A stretch of 64,000 nt of DNA from NCBI GenBank assembly GCA_014706295.1, contig JACSVZ010000007.1, positions 36,935,133 to 36,999,132 of the forward strand, in the 5' to 3' direction. Under the pieces are notes generated by a model, which was given only the letters and a program-made list of their open reading frames with translations, ran no database searches and had not been told where the DNA came from. Made by a program: the position numbers and the translations under genes. Source of the stretch: Lycocorax pyrrhopterus obiensis. Taxonomy: Eukaryota; Chordata; Aves; Passeriformes; Paradisaeidae. This document shows, in pieces, positions 1-11,600 of the stretch (its first letter is position 1; each line of letters begins with the position of its first letter).

Positions 1-15
1 GTTTTTCTTTTCTAG

Positions 16-168
16 TTAGAGATAAATGTGTTCTGTAATATTATTCTTCCATATGAGAAGTACAGAAATTACAAAAGTAGCAAGCAGAATGTGAGTAATT
101 TTAAAGGACAATTCTTGGACTTTTGGCACCTGCAGTGGCAAGAGAAATTGTTCAGAACTTGGAACTAA
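16..168 (+). CDS. Possible terminal coding exon of the upstream gene, candidate G2E3
   Basis: A pyrimidine-rich tract ending in TAG at 13-15 looks like a splice acceptor. From base 16 one frame stays open for 50 codons to TAA at 166-168; the other two frames stop within the first 25 bases. The peptide contains NVFCNIILPYEKY, which loosely resembles the Cys...Leu-Pro-Tyr segment near the end of HECT domains. In human the + strand gene directly upstream of SCFD1, within about 2 kb, is the HECT-like ubiquitin ligase G2E3, so position and orientation fit. The identification rests mostly on synteny, because I cannot align this tail with a known G2E3 C-terminus. The stretch could instead be 3' UTR that happens to be open. 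Confidence 0.45.
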   Translation, partial: LEINVFCNIILPYEKYRNYKSSKQNVSNFKGQFLDFWHLQWQEKLFRTWN

Positions 169-1968
169 ATAAACTGCATTTTAAAACCTTCAATAGAGAA
201 AGAAATAATAAAATCATGTGAATATAAGGCTTCAAAACATACCTGAGATTACAAAAATAGAGTTCACACCTTTTATTGCTCATTGCTTTTGAACTCAACA
301 GTTGAAAGGTTTTTATATAAAGGCAGAACTAACCTATATGTCAGGTGTAAAAAATGTTAACTTTTAAAATGATCTGCTATACAATGCTATAACCAAACAC
401 TGAATTTGCAAAATCATAGTGTGTAATATTGCTTGAAAGGGTTTTTCTTGCACAGAATTTGTTCCCATTTTCTAATACTGACATGTACCCATTCAGGACA
501 AGTTGTCTTTCCTTTTCTGTTGGTTTGATCAGCTCTATCTAGACACTCCAGTATAATACTTGATATATTCAAGTTGTATTCCTGGAATATGGAAAGGAAT
601 TTCCTCATTTTCAGCATTTATTTAAATAGACCAATCATAAATTAATTTGAACTGTTCATTAGAATTCCACTGAATAAGCTAACTTCCAAACACAGGATAG
701 TCTCCCTTGTCTTGAAATTGTAAGAGCAATTTATGTAGCTATAAGGACCGTGGGGTTTTTTATAGCAGATCACTGAAGTGCAATATTATGGGGTAGTTTT
801 CATTTTACGTAAACATAACCTGAGGCACACCTGGCAATTAGGGAGGTTGCTTACTTTCAGTATTTCTGTAACACAGGGAGAATAATTTATATGCATCAGT
901 TGTGTATTGAATATATTCTTGTAGAAGCTGCATCTTTTATAAGATTTGTCAACATCACGAAAGAACTATTGCAGTTCTTTTTGTATTTGGCCAAAGAACT
1001 TCACCCCACAGTTTCTGCATCAAACCCTTAGCTTCCGTCTGGAATTAGCACATTGAATAAGCTATTTATTTTCTAGAGTGATAATTTCCTACTAAACAAT
1101 AATATGTTAGTATTAGTGGGTTTAGTATGGTCTCCTTAACAATGCACGTATAATAGAAAAAACACCCTGAAGTATTTTAGCTCTATGTTTGTAAAACCAA
1201 GGAATAAGAAATTTCTGTGACTTGCTTTTTTACCCATTCAGAGGATGCTTACTGAAAAGCTGTTAGCCTTTTTAACTGATTTAAGAGTGACATATAGTCC
1301 AAAGGAGAAAAAAATTGTTCATACTAAAAGTCTAAACCGTTATGTGCTGCAGCTTTGATTTTTTTTGTTAAGATATTAAGTCCTGGGATTTGAAAACAAG
1401 AGGATTTTGAGAGTGTTAGTTAATTATTCACACTCACATTATCCATATGCATTTTGAAAATAGTATCCAAAAAAATCTGATTTTAATTAAAGGAATTACA
1501 ACTTTGAAGCCTACAAAATAAATTTGAAAATTGTATCTTGAATCTGTATTATATGGTAAAACATGTTTAAGCTCAACCTTTACTGTTTCTTACCTAAGGG
1601 AATTTCTCGTTGGACAAAAGAAAAATTAACATGCAAAAACTTTTGAAGTGTCAAATCATATGTATACAGAGAATCGTTTTCAAAATATTAATGTTTATAA
1701 AAAAGCTACACTGTAACCCTCTGATTTTTTTGTATTACATAAACACTGTTCTTTTTGAAGTTATGGTATTCAGAATGTTATGCAAGAAAATGTAATTTTG
1801 TAAATATTTTTAGCTCTAACTTGAGCTGCAGGATCAGTGCCTGAACTGTTGCATCTTCAAGCAACATTTTACAGGGCAGGTGTAGCATCAGTGTTCAAAT
1901 AATCAGTAATTGTGGGAAATACCATGTATATGTTCAAAGTGCAATAAAAGGTTAAATATATAGCTTCC
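169..1968 (+). other. Probable 3' UTR of the upstream gene
   Basis: This is AT-rich DNA without coding signal. It runs from the stop codon of the candidate terminal exon to a canonical poly(A) signal near 1943. The open frames inside it (for example 414-617 on the minus strand and 1610-1795 on the plus strand) are short and show no family resemblance. A TGTAAATA Pumilio-type element occurs at 1799-1806. The extent is inferred from the poly(A) signal, with no transcript evidence. Confidence 0.45.
1943..1948 (+). terminator. Poly(A) signal AATAAA of the upstream gene
   Basis: A canonical AATAAA is followed 15-35 bases later by a GT/T-rich stretch (CTTCCGTGGTTTTATTTTG), the usual arrangement for cleavage and polyadenylation. 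It lies about 650 bases before the SCFD1 start codon, so cleavage here would separate two closely spaced genes transcribed in the same direction. Confidence 0.55.
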
Positions 1969-2399
1969 GTGGTTTTATTTTGTTTATATAATGGGGTTTA
2001 GCCCTAGAAGTGTTATCACTATTTTCTGCAGTTTCATTCGTGTACCTATAGATTTATATAAAGGTGTATAGGGCATGTTTACGCAGATACCTTTGTATCC
2101 CAAGCTGCGTTAGGGCGAGTGGGGCTCTTCCCCTGTAGGATTGCTGTAAGGGCAGGAAGGGAGGCGGGCTGTGGGCATGTGCGTCCTGGGGCAGAGGAAA
2201 GCAAACTTGTAACTATATTCCGTTGTGATAACTCACTAAAACTACATGACTTTTTTTGTAGCTAGATGCCTGGTTTTGAAACATCACTCCTTTCAATTAG
2301 TTATGAGGTGGTCGTATTAAACCTGTTTCAGTTATTTCTTCTTGAAACTTCAGTCCGAGAGCATAAACTGCCACCTACCCAATAGGAAAAAGATGGAAA
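1969..2399. other. Short intergenic spacer before the SCFD1 CpG island
   Basis: This is the stretch between the upstream poly(A) signal and the GC-rich promoter. It moves from AT-rich to mixed composition near 2100-2200. I recognise no gene or repeat in it. Confidence 0.5.
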
Positions 2400-2523
2400 G
2401 GGCCGTCCCCGCCCTGTTCTCAGCCGGGGCAAAGCACAGGCCCGTGTTTTCAGTCGTAAAGCGGGCGTTCCTGGCTCGCCGCTGCCGAGGAGCCGGGCCG
2501 GGCCCGCCCCCGGCCGCGGGGCC

Positions 2524-2603
2524 CGCCACGTGTCGCGGCGGCTGCGCAGGCGGCGGGCGGGGCGGGGCGGCGCGGCCGGGCCGGCGGCGCGGGAAGATGG
2601 CGG
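2524..2603 (+). promoter_or_regulatory. SCFD1: SCFD1 core promoter motifs: E-box, GC boxes, YY1-like site
   Basis: Reading towards the start codon there is a palindromic CACGTG (2527-2532) within GCCACGTGTC, then an NRF1-like half-site TGCGCAGGCGGC (2543-2554). Two overlapping Sp1-type GC boxes follow (GGGCGGGGC at 2555-2563 and GGGGCGGGGC at 2559-2568). AAGATGGCGGC (2594-2604) overlaps the start codon and matches the YY1 element often found at housekeeping starts. No TATA box is seen. The transcription start site is not determined by the sequence. The motifs are seen directly; their use is inferred. Confidence 0.6.
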
Positions 2604-2627
2604 CCGGGATCCGGGAGAAGCAGACAG
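2597..2627 (+). CDS. SCFD1: SCFD1 coding exon 1 (residues 1-10)
   Basis: The exon encodes [10 protein letters not shown] plus one base of codon 11, followed by donor GTGAGC. Intron 1 (5160 bp) begins in the CpG island and then holds the CR1 elements listed separately. From about 6912 to 7787 I see no recognisable repeat, RNA gene or exon. Confidence 0.95.
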
Positions 2628-5600
2628 GTGAGCGCCTGCCCGCGGTCCCGCCGTGCGAGCGGCACCCGTCCCTCCCGGCGTTCGGGCGGGGAGCGAGCCG
2701 GCCGAACGCTGCCGCCGCGGCGCCTGCCTCTGTCCCCCGGGGCGGGCTGCGGGCGCCGCCGCGCCTCCGCCGGGGATTCGCGCCCTCTCACCCGGCTTGG
2801 GTCTCCCGGCAACGGCGTGGCGGCCCCTCTGCCGCCTTCCCTTCGCCTCTGCAGCGGCGGGCCCGGGGCGGCGGGGCTGCGGAGCCTCGGGCCGCAGTTC
2901 TCGCAGAGGGACCCCGGCCCCGCTTGGGCCCCAGGCCCCGGAGACGTGGCCATGGGTGCCGCCGAGGTGTGGAAGGCGCCCCCGGGGCGGGACTTGGCCG
3001 GGCCCGGGCCGTGAGCGGTGCCTTCTCCCGCGGCCGTGGGAGCGCACCCTCCGTTTCGGCTTGCTGCTGCCCGTGGGAAGGATCGACGGGAAATAGCGTT
3101 TAATGGTGCGAAAATAAAGCTGCTGTTGTCATGCTCGTGTTAAGACAATACAGTGGCATCCGAGCGTGTGCTGACCCTCAAGAAACTGAGAATACGATAT
3201 TAACAACTAAACTGATTGTGCATGAGGATTTCTGTGAGTAAAGGGTTTGTTATTCAGTCCCTTCTTACACATTGGTGAGAGTCCTTAATTGATTCTTCTC
3301 TGCCTTGGTGCTGTTTTGTAAAGCCTTGAACCTACTCCTAAAGCACAGAGGATGTCAACACTGTAGTCCTCTACTTCCCTTGCTTGCCAAAGTTGTAGTC
3401 AATTGTTGAGCTGTAATCACCTCACTTTCTCCTTGACAACTGCAGTATCTTTGGTGGTATAGAGGATTCTGGATGCATTCAGTTAGCATGAAATGTTTCA
3501 AATCATCTGCCTAAAAATCTATCACAGTCTCTGTGGACCTTAGATATTTACTAGTATGCTTCACTTTTTGGTACCAGTCTATTTTGTAATCACATTCCTG
3601 TCCCATCTACCTTTGATAGTGCTATTTGATGTTCCTCTGCAGTCCTTTGCTTACCTTCTCTTTGCTGTCTTTCTAATAAAGCCCATTTTCTTTGAGCTCA
3701 TATTCTGTACAGCTTTATTCTTTTCTATTCTCTTTCACCATGTTCATAGAGTGGTTTGGGTTGAAAGGGACCTTGAAGATCATCTCATTCTAATTCACTG
3801 CCTGCTATGGGCCGGAACACCTTTCACTAGATCAGGTTGCTTAAAGCCCCATCCAGCCTGGCCTTGAACACTTCCAGGTATGGGGTATCCACAGGTCTCT
3901 GTACAACCAGTTCCAGAGCCTCACCACCCTCATAGGAAAGAATTTTTACCTTATATCTAATCTAAAGCTACTCTCTTAGCTTAAGGCCATTCCCCCTTGT
4001 GCTATCACTACATGTTCTTGTGAAAAGTTCCTCTCCAGGATTCTTGTAACTCCATTGAGGTACTGGCAGGCGCTATAAGGTCTCCCTGGAGCCTTCTCTT
4101 CTGCAGGCTGAACAAACCTACCTCTCAGCCTTTCCTCACAGAAGAGGTACTCCAGCCCTCTGATCATTTTGGTGGCCCTCCTCTGGACTTAATCCAACAG
4201 GTTCAAGTTCTTCTTATATTGGGCCCAAATGTGGACACAGCACTCCAGGAAGGATCTCAGCAGAGGAAAACAGAGGGGGAGAATCCCCTCCCTCACCCTG
4301 CTGCCCACACTGCTTTGGATGCAGCCCAGAGTACAGTTGGCTCTCTGGGCCGTAAGTGCACATTGCCAGGTCATGTCATGCTTCTCCTCCACCAACACCC
4401 CCAAGTCTTCCCCAGGGTTGCTGTAAATCCATTCTCTGCCCAGCCTGTATTTGTGCTTGGGATTGCCCTGCCCTAGCTGCAGGAACTTGCACGTGGCCTT
4501 GCTGAACTTCCTGAGGTTTACACAGGCCCACCTCTGAAGCCTATCAGGGTGCCTCTGGATGGCTTCTCCTCTCTCCAGTTTATTGAGGAATTTCTTCATG
4601 GAAGGGGTTAAGCATTGGAATGGACTGCCCATGGAGGTGGTAGAGTCACCATCCCTGGAGGTGTTCAACTGGACATGTCACTTGGTGCTGTGGTCTGGTT
4701 GACAACGTGGTGATCAGTCAAAGGTTGGATTCACTGATCTTGGAGGTCTTTTCCAACCTAAATGATTCTGTGATTTTTGTGACCACACACAGCTTGATAT
4801 CATTGGCAAACTTGCTGCAGGTGCACTCAGTCCCACTGTCCGTCACCAGCAGTTGTTACTTATTATTTCAGTCAGCCTTTGCAACGGAATCCGTGTTGTC
4901 TTCCGTTGGGAGCTAGATTCAGCAACTAAAAGATACTCAAAAAAAGGTTTCTTATCATTTATTGATCGTACTACCATGCATGTGCACCATCTGTTGTGAC
5001 CTTTATGCTGGTTCATAACTAGGATTGATTTCATAAGCAAAGCATATCATTGTGCAAGCGCAGTAAAAACCTGATCCTTGCCCCAGAGAACATTCAGCAT
5101 TAATGTAAATGAAATGACAATATGAATGCAGAAAAAGAAACTCAGACACTTGCTGAATGTTAACATGATTGTCACAGCACATTACTAGTCTGATTACTCT
5201 TTCTTAACAGAGAGCTTATGCCAAGTTTTACTTTAGATGATAAACTCTGCAGTGTAGCTGCTTCAGCGCCCGTAGTACCAAAGTACGTAACCATACAGCT
5301 TTATATAAAATTGTTCATGTGACTGAAAATGTCACCAGCAGTGAGGGGCCAAAGAATCTAGGAGCAGCCTGTAATCAACTTTCAGGGCTGCTCCATGGTC
5401 TTTTAAAAAGAGGGAAAAAGTATGAAGTGGAAGGCTGGAGTCCAGCAAGACTCAGAACTCAGTGTTAGCTTGGATTTTCCCACATTCATGTTTCCCTGCT
5501 AGTAATGTCATTTGAAAGGGCAGTACACAGGAGGAAGCAAGACATCAGAAACACTGCCTGGCCACGGATAGATGGTGTTAGGAAAGCCAAAGTTCTGCTG

Positions 5601-8600
5601 AGGTTGAGCTGTGCAGCATGTATCTGGAGAAAGGAGAAGTGCTTCTGCTGCAACATTAGTAGCAAAAATGTGAGTAAGAAAAAACATTGGATCATTGCTA
5701 GATGGAGCTGGTCATTTAGTGGTGGTAGACACAGATAGGGCTGAGGTAACCAGTGCTGCCTTTGCCTCAGTCTTCACCTACAAATGCTTCCAGGCCTTAG
5801 CAGCACTTTGGAGTCAATCACTGAGTGAATCCTATTGGAAAATACTTCTCATCACATGAAGGAAAAGGCATGCATGAATTTATGTATGGTAAACCATGCC
5901 TGACCAGCCTAGTTACCTTCAGTGTTAAAATGACTGGGTTTGTAGGCAACAGGACAGTAGAGTATGTAATTTACCTTGACTTCAGCAAAGCTTTTGACAC
6001 TGTGGTGTTATAGCCGAGTTAGGGTATCATGGACTAGATGAATGAACAACCAGCTACATTAAAAAGACCGGTTGGATGGTCAGGCACAGAGAGTTGTAAT
6101 TAATCAGACATAATTACCTAGAGGCTGGTAACAACTGGAGCACTGCATGAGTGTATTCTGTGACCTCTCCTGTTTAAAATGTCTATCAGTCACCTGGAGG
6201 ATGAGTCAGAGTGTACTCTGATTAAGTATGCAGGTGACAGCAAACTAGAGGAATCTCTTCTACTTGAGGGTAGAGCTGCCATTTAGGGGCACCTAGACTG
6301 GCAAGAGGAATGGGCCAGCAGAGATCTTGTTAAATTTAACAATGACAAATGTAAATTCCTGCGCTTGTAAAGGAAGAACGCCTTGCACGTGCAGGCAACA
6401 GGGTGGGGGGTTGCCAGACTGGAGAGCAGCTCTGTCGAAAAGGCTTCTGAGGGGTCCCAGTGGACCATCAGCTGGAGGGAGTCAGCAGGGACTACCAAGG
6501 TGGTCAGGGGCTCTGGTGAGGCTGTAGCACTAAGGCTTGTTCTGCCTGGAGTTTTCTCCAGGTGGCTTCAGGGTGGACCCTACAGTAGCTCCCCAGGACC
6601 TATGGGCAGCACTGAGAAGATGGAACCAGGCCCCTTTGTAGTGGTGTATGGCAGTAGGGTGAAGCACACAGGCATAAATTGCATAACATAAACGAGATGT
6701 TCAAACTGGATATAAGGAAAAGCTTTTTCTCCACGAGGACAATCAGTGCCACAGATTACACAGTGTGGTTGTGGCATCTCCATCCCTGGAGACTTGCCTG
6801 GATAAAGCCCTGAGCATCCTGGCATAGCCTCAGAGCTGAGCCTCCTTGGGCAGGAGGTTGGACTGGAGGTCTTCCAAGGCCCTCTCCAGCCTGACGTGTC
6901 TTGTGATACTGTAGGTCCCAGGAGCTGCACTGAGTATGTTCATTCAGCCAGAGTCAGAAGTTAATTGTTTCTACCACTCTCCATTTATGAGCTAAGTGGT
7001 ATACATCGCTCTAATTTCTGCAGGTTTTTCCTCTTTGCAAAACTCTGTGATGATTTTGTTACGAGTTTTAAGAGAATGGCCGCTATAGCACAAATAGTCT
7101 TCTGCTGCTAGTCAAAAATGGGAGAGCAGCACATACTGTGTTGTTTAATCAGATAAATGAGGAAGGATTCATTATATAATAGATTTATAAATTAGAGGTA
7201 GGTGAAGCAATCTGCTTTGGTCTGTATGGTGAATGGAAAGTTTAATTAAAGTTCATTCCTATTTCAAAGAGTTTTCCTGCTGCAAACTAAGGCTATTTTT
7301 GTACCACTTAAACCAGCAATTTCTTCATATGAGTTCTCAAAATCTTTCAAACTGTGTACTGATTTTAGTCAGGCATAAAGGTATTTTTTGTTTGGTGTGT
7401 ACAGTGTTGTTCCTGTGGGGTAGGAAAAGCAGATCCGGGAATAAAGCAAACTAGTCCCCACTGGACAGAATGCACCTTCAGGAAGATACTGGAATTATTT
7501 TTAAGGCAAATCATGTTAGAATGTAGCCTGTATAACTAAGAAGAGTTAATGTTTTAGAACTTGCTTCTTTTCTTTTTGCAGTGTCTTCTGGAGCCCATAA
7601 ATTCTAGCTGATGTGAGCCACTTGTCAGTCAAAGCTGCATAAAAATAACGAAAATGGGACTTCTTGCATTTATATTTTGTGATGGTTTTCCTCTCAAATG
7701 AAATCTATAGTAAAATCCTGCTGAAGTGTTTAATCACTGTTGTTGAAGTGTAAAGAGATTAAAGCATTATTTGACTTTATTTTCCAGTGGCTTTGAAACG
7801 TATGCTGAACTTCAATGTTCCTCCTGTTAAAAACAGCACAGGAGAACCAGTATGGAAGGTAAGAACTTTTGGAACCAGAATAGGAGAATTTTATAGTGTT
7901 CAGAAAAGTTCAGATTTGCAGATTTTAACTAAATCAAGTTCATCTTTCTTACATTATTAACTTGTACAAAAGTTTTTTCCTGTATTATAAATATACAGAG
8001 TTGAGTATCAGAACTGCCAAAAAAATACCTGAGTCAGAAAGAAGCCCATTCAAATGGAAGAACTATTGGTAGCTTGAAGAAGCTGAGCTCAAGCTAGCTT
8101 TATTACCTTTAAAATGTAATTTGTAGTTCATGAGGAGTTTTTGCTATTGATGCCATGATGATTTTTTGCCTTTTCTTTTAAACCCCTTTATACCTTTTTA
8201 CAGCTTCTGTATTCTTTAGTGCTTTTTGCCTACATTCTTGGACTTGTTTGTTAAGCTCGGAGACTAAACATCTTAGAGGTTTCGTAGTTAGAGAGCAGTG
8301 TGCCCCAGACCCCAAGGTCCTCTCCAGAATACATTTTGTAAACTGAGATAGAAACATCCAAGGGAAGGTTCCTTGGGGAGAGGGGGCTCATTCAAGCCTC
8401 TCAGTGGGGAATTTTTGATAGATATGCTAATTAGTAAGACCTATAATGTTATATCTGATCTATTGTGGGGGGCATTGCGGTGTGCATGGAGGTGCATTCG
8501 ACCTGGACATAGTGCACCTAAGGATCCTTAAAATAAATACCGAGGTAAAATCCCTTTTTCTCTTCTAACCGTGTTTGACTCTTGATTTTAAGACCAGGAA

Positions 8601-11600
8601 AAAGCATCACTACTACAAAGCATACATTCTGTCTCTTCATTTGTTTTCTTTTTTCACTAATTCCTTTTTTCTCTTATCTGATTTTCCTGTTGTTCTCTCC
8701 CAAATGCAGTCAGAAAAACTCTGCACATACAAGAACAAATTTCTGACAGCAAACTCTTGTTTGACAAGACAGTTTTCAGGACATGGAAGTGATGATTCTT
8801 TTTCCCCCTTTATCACTGAGGGTTTTTTTGTTTGTCTTTTTTTCATATTTTATTTATTTGTAAGCACAAATGGAAGTCCTTGACAAATTAATGATTTATT
8901 ATAAAATGGTAGCTGTTTAGATGTTGAAGTACTTTTCAGGTTAGGATAGTAGTTCCCTAAACCTGAATTCCTGTGTCCACTGTATTCTACAGCATCCACT
9001 TTTTACAGCACTTTATAAGATGATGTGTATCTGTTTCAGGTTCTCATTTATGACAGATTTGGCCAAGATATCATCTCACCTTTGCTGTCAGTGAAAGAGC
9101 TAAGAGATATGGGGATCACTTTGCATCTGTAAGTACTTTTAAAAAATTGGGAATACTTTTCTAAAAAGAACATTGTTTAATGTTTCCTAAAATAATGAAC
9201 AAATCAGTGAAAAATCATTGAATAAATAACTGCTAAAATAAGGATTATACACTGACTTGTTTCTAAAATCAGATGGCATTATTCAGAATCAGAGAGTGTA
9301 GAGATAGTTCCAAACACTGTTCAGTAGGATTTCTTGCTCAGTTCAGGAGGCCCTTGTTCAAAAATAAAAATTATCCAGTAGGTGTTCTTTTGGGATTTGT
9401 CTGTACAAATCCTTCTGTAATAATGCATATTAAAATTATATTGGCACAAACTGTTTCATGGGACTGTTTATGTTCTTTGCGTATCTTTTTACACTTAGAT
9501 TTTACTTGTCTGCTGTCAAACATATGAAATCTTTAGGTATTATTTTAAGAGATTTCTCATTTCTTTTTCACCAGGTTACATTTACCTAGTCCCCTGTCAT
9601 TCCTTAGCTGTGGTAATAGTCGTGAAGAAGCTTTGAACATACATTTATTTTTTTACAAGTTTATTAACTTTTGCTAAGTGAAGGCTAGAAATGGAAACAC
9701 AGTTTAATATGCTGACACATCAGCAGAAACGTGAGAAAAACATCTAAGCACCTTGCCTTCAAGCAGGAAAGGCACGTTTAATAGAACGAAATATACTGTG
9801 GTTTTTTACTATGTCAACAGTTCACATATGAACTTTGTGAATGCAGTATTTTAGCTTCCTCTGAATGGATAATCTGTTTTTGAAGATTTGTAAAGCGTTT
9901 TCTCAAGCTTTGAATAAACTTTGAAAACATCTATTAATATATTCAGCAAAGCATATACAAATGTGATTTTTTTTCTTGCTAAAACTCTGGCTAAATATAG
10001 AAAGAAATTGTAGGAAATTATATTTATTTGTACAAATAAATAGTTTCTTTAACTTGTATAATTTTACACATATCAGAGAAACAACACATTAGAGATGTCT
10101 TTTTTCTCACTGTCAGGCTTTTGCATTCAGATCGGGATGCTATTCCAGATGTTCCAGCTGTTTACTTTGTAATGCCAACAGAAGAAAATATTGACAGAAT
10201 GTGCCAGGTAACTTGCATGTGTAATGTTTCAAAAGAGTCCACACAACAGGGTGTGTGAAGGAATCCTGCACTCACCACAGTGTGACTGTTATTAGCACGT
10301 ATTTGTCAGGAAAATATTACCCAAAATGTTATGCAAAACTTCAATTTCCCAGCAAGTGGAAGGGTAAGTATATCTCGTGTGTTTCAGAGAGAGAGTTTTG
10401 GGTGTGAAAAGGCAAGAGGCAGTGGGTACAAATATTCCATTTAACATTAGAAAAAGTTATTTTAATGAGGGTGGCCGAACACTGGAACAGATTGCCTGGA
10501 GAGTTTGTGGACTTTCCATCCTTGGAGAGGTTCAAAACCTGACTGGACACAATCCTAAACCACCTGCACAATTTGATATTGCTTTGAGTGGGAAGACTGG
10601 ATTAGGCTAATCTCAATTTTTCACATTCCTGGGGAGGAGATGGGAGGTTGACATCTTTGCCAAAGGAAGAAGAGCAAAGGGTAGTTTTTGGTCAGCAGTA
10701 AGGTCTGGAATAGTAATTGCTGTCTTTCAGGTTAAATGTCATTTCCTGTTGTTTTGCAGTTCTGTGTTAGGTTGTTATATCTGGACATGTAATCAAAACA
10801 TTGTGTACAGGACTGTATGAAGAGACAGCTAAGCACTTCTGAAGATTTAGTTTGACTGTGGATAACTAACGTCACATAGTAAAAGTAATATTTCTTCTTT
10901 TAATTAGTCAGGAATGTATTAGTACTTATTCAGGAAAAGGGTTGTGATTTTCCTTTCTTTTAGGATCTTCGAAACCAGCTTTATGAATCTTATTATTTAA
11001 ACTTTATTTCTGCCATTTCGAGAAGTAAACTGGAAGATATTGCAAATGCTGCTATAGGTGCTAATGCAGTAACTCAAGTGGCTAAGGTAAGAAAGTCCCC
11101 CAGTCCCTAATGTTAACACCATTACAGGTGTTACTGCATTCTTATTTTAAGGTGTACTGGGGAAAAAACAGAACCTACAGTCATCCCAGTAATGCAGCTT
11201 AGTACTATACTTCAGCTGTCAAAACTCCACATGCTGCAAAACGTTTGTGCTGAATGATAAGAGGGGAAATACAGTGGTTTCAGAGTGTTCCTGATCTCAT
11301 CAGCTGAATGAGTGCTTTCAGTGCATATATTTTGGGGTGGGGTTTTATCTCCTAAATACACAAAAAGAGCAGTGTGAGTGCAGTTCTCATTTGAAATAAT
11401 ATTTCATATATACACACTTTTACTGAGTGCACTCCTGTACCTCTATGATTTAAAGGCATATTTTAGGGATTTACTTTTGTTTTTGTTGAATGGCTATACC
11501 AAAACCTGTAAATTATTAAGTAATATACTTAGATACATTCACTTTTTCTCACTCTGGTTAGTACTACTGGCATGAGAGAAAGAACCCATTGTGAAATAAA

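Larger units (their letters stand above)
2400..3085. promoter_or_regulatory. SCFD1: CpG island over SCFD1 promoter, exon 1 and start of intron 1
   Basis: GC and CpG density rise sharply compared with the AT-rich surroundings and fall again after about 3085. The island contains the start codon and first splice donor, which is typical of a constitutively expressed housekeeping gene. Several long open frames on both strands here (2328-3103) are by-products of high GC content, not genes. The boundaries were judged by eye. Confidence 0.85.

Noticed and set aside
2328..3103. Several long overlapping open frames on both strands in the GC-rich block
   Set aside because: High GC content removes stop codons. 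Apart from the 31 coding bases of SCFD1 exon 1 there is no family similarity, and the compositions are Arg/Gly/Ala/Pro-rich as expected of CpG islands.
4189..4668. 159-codon minus-strand frame as a gene
   Set aside because: Its sequence is the CR1 reverse-transcriptase C-terminal region. Its beginning lies in the inner CR1, so it is a chance fusion of two dead elements.
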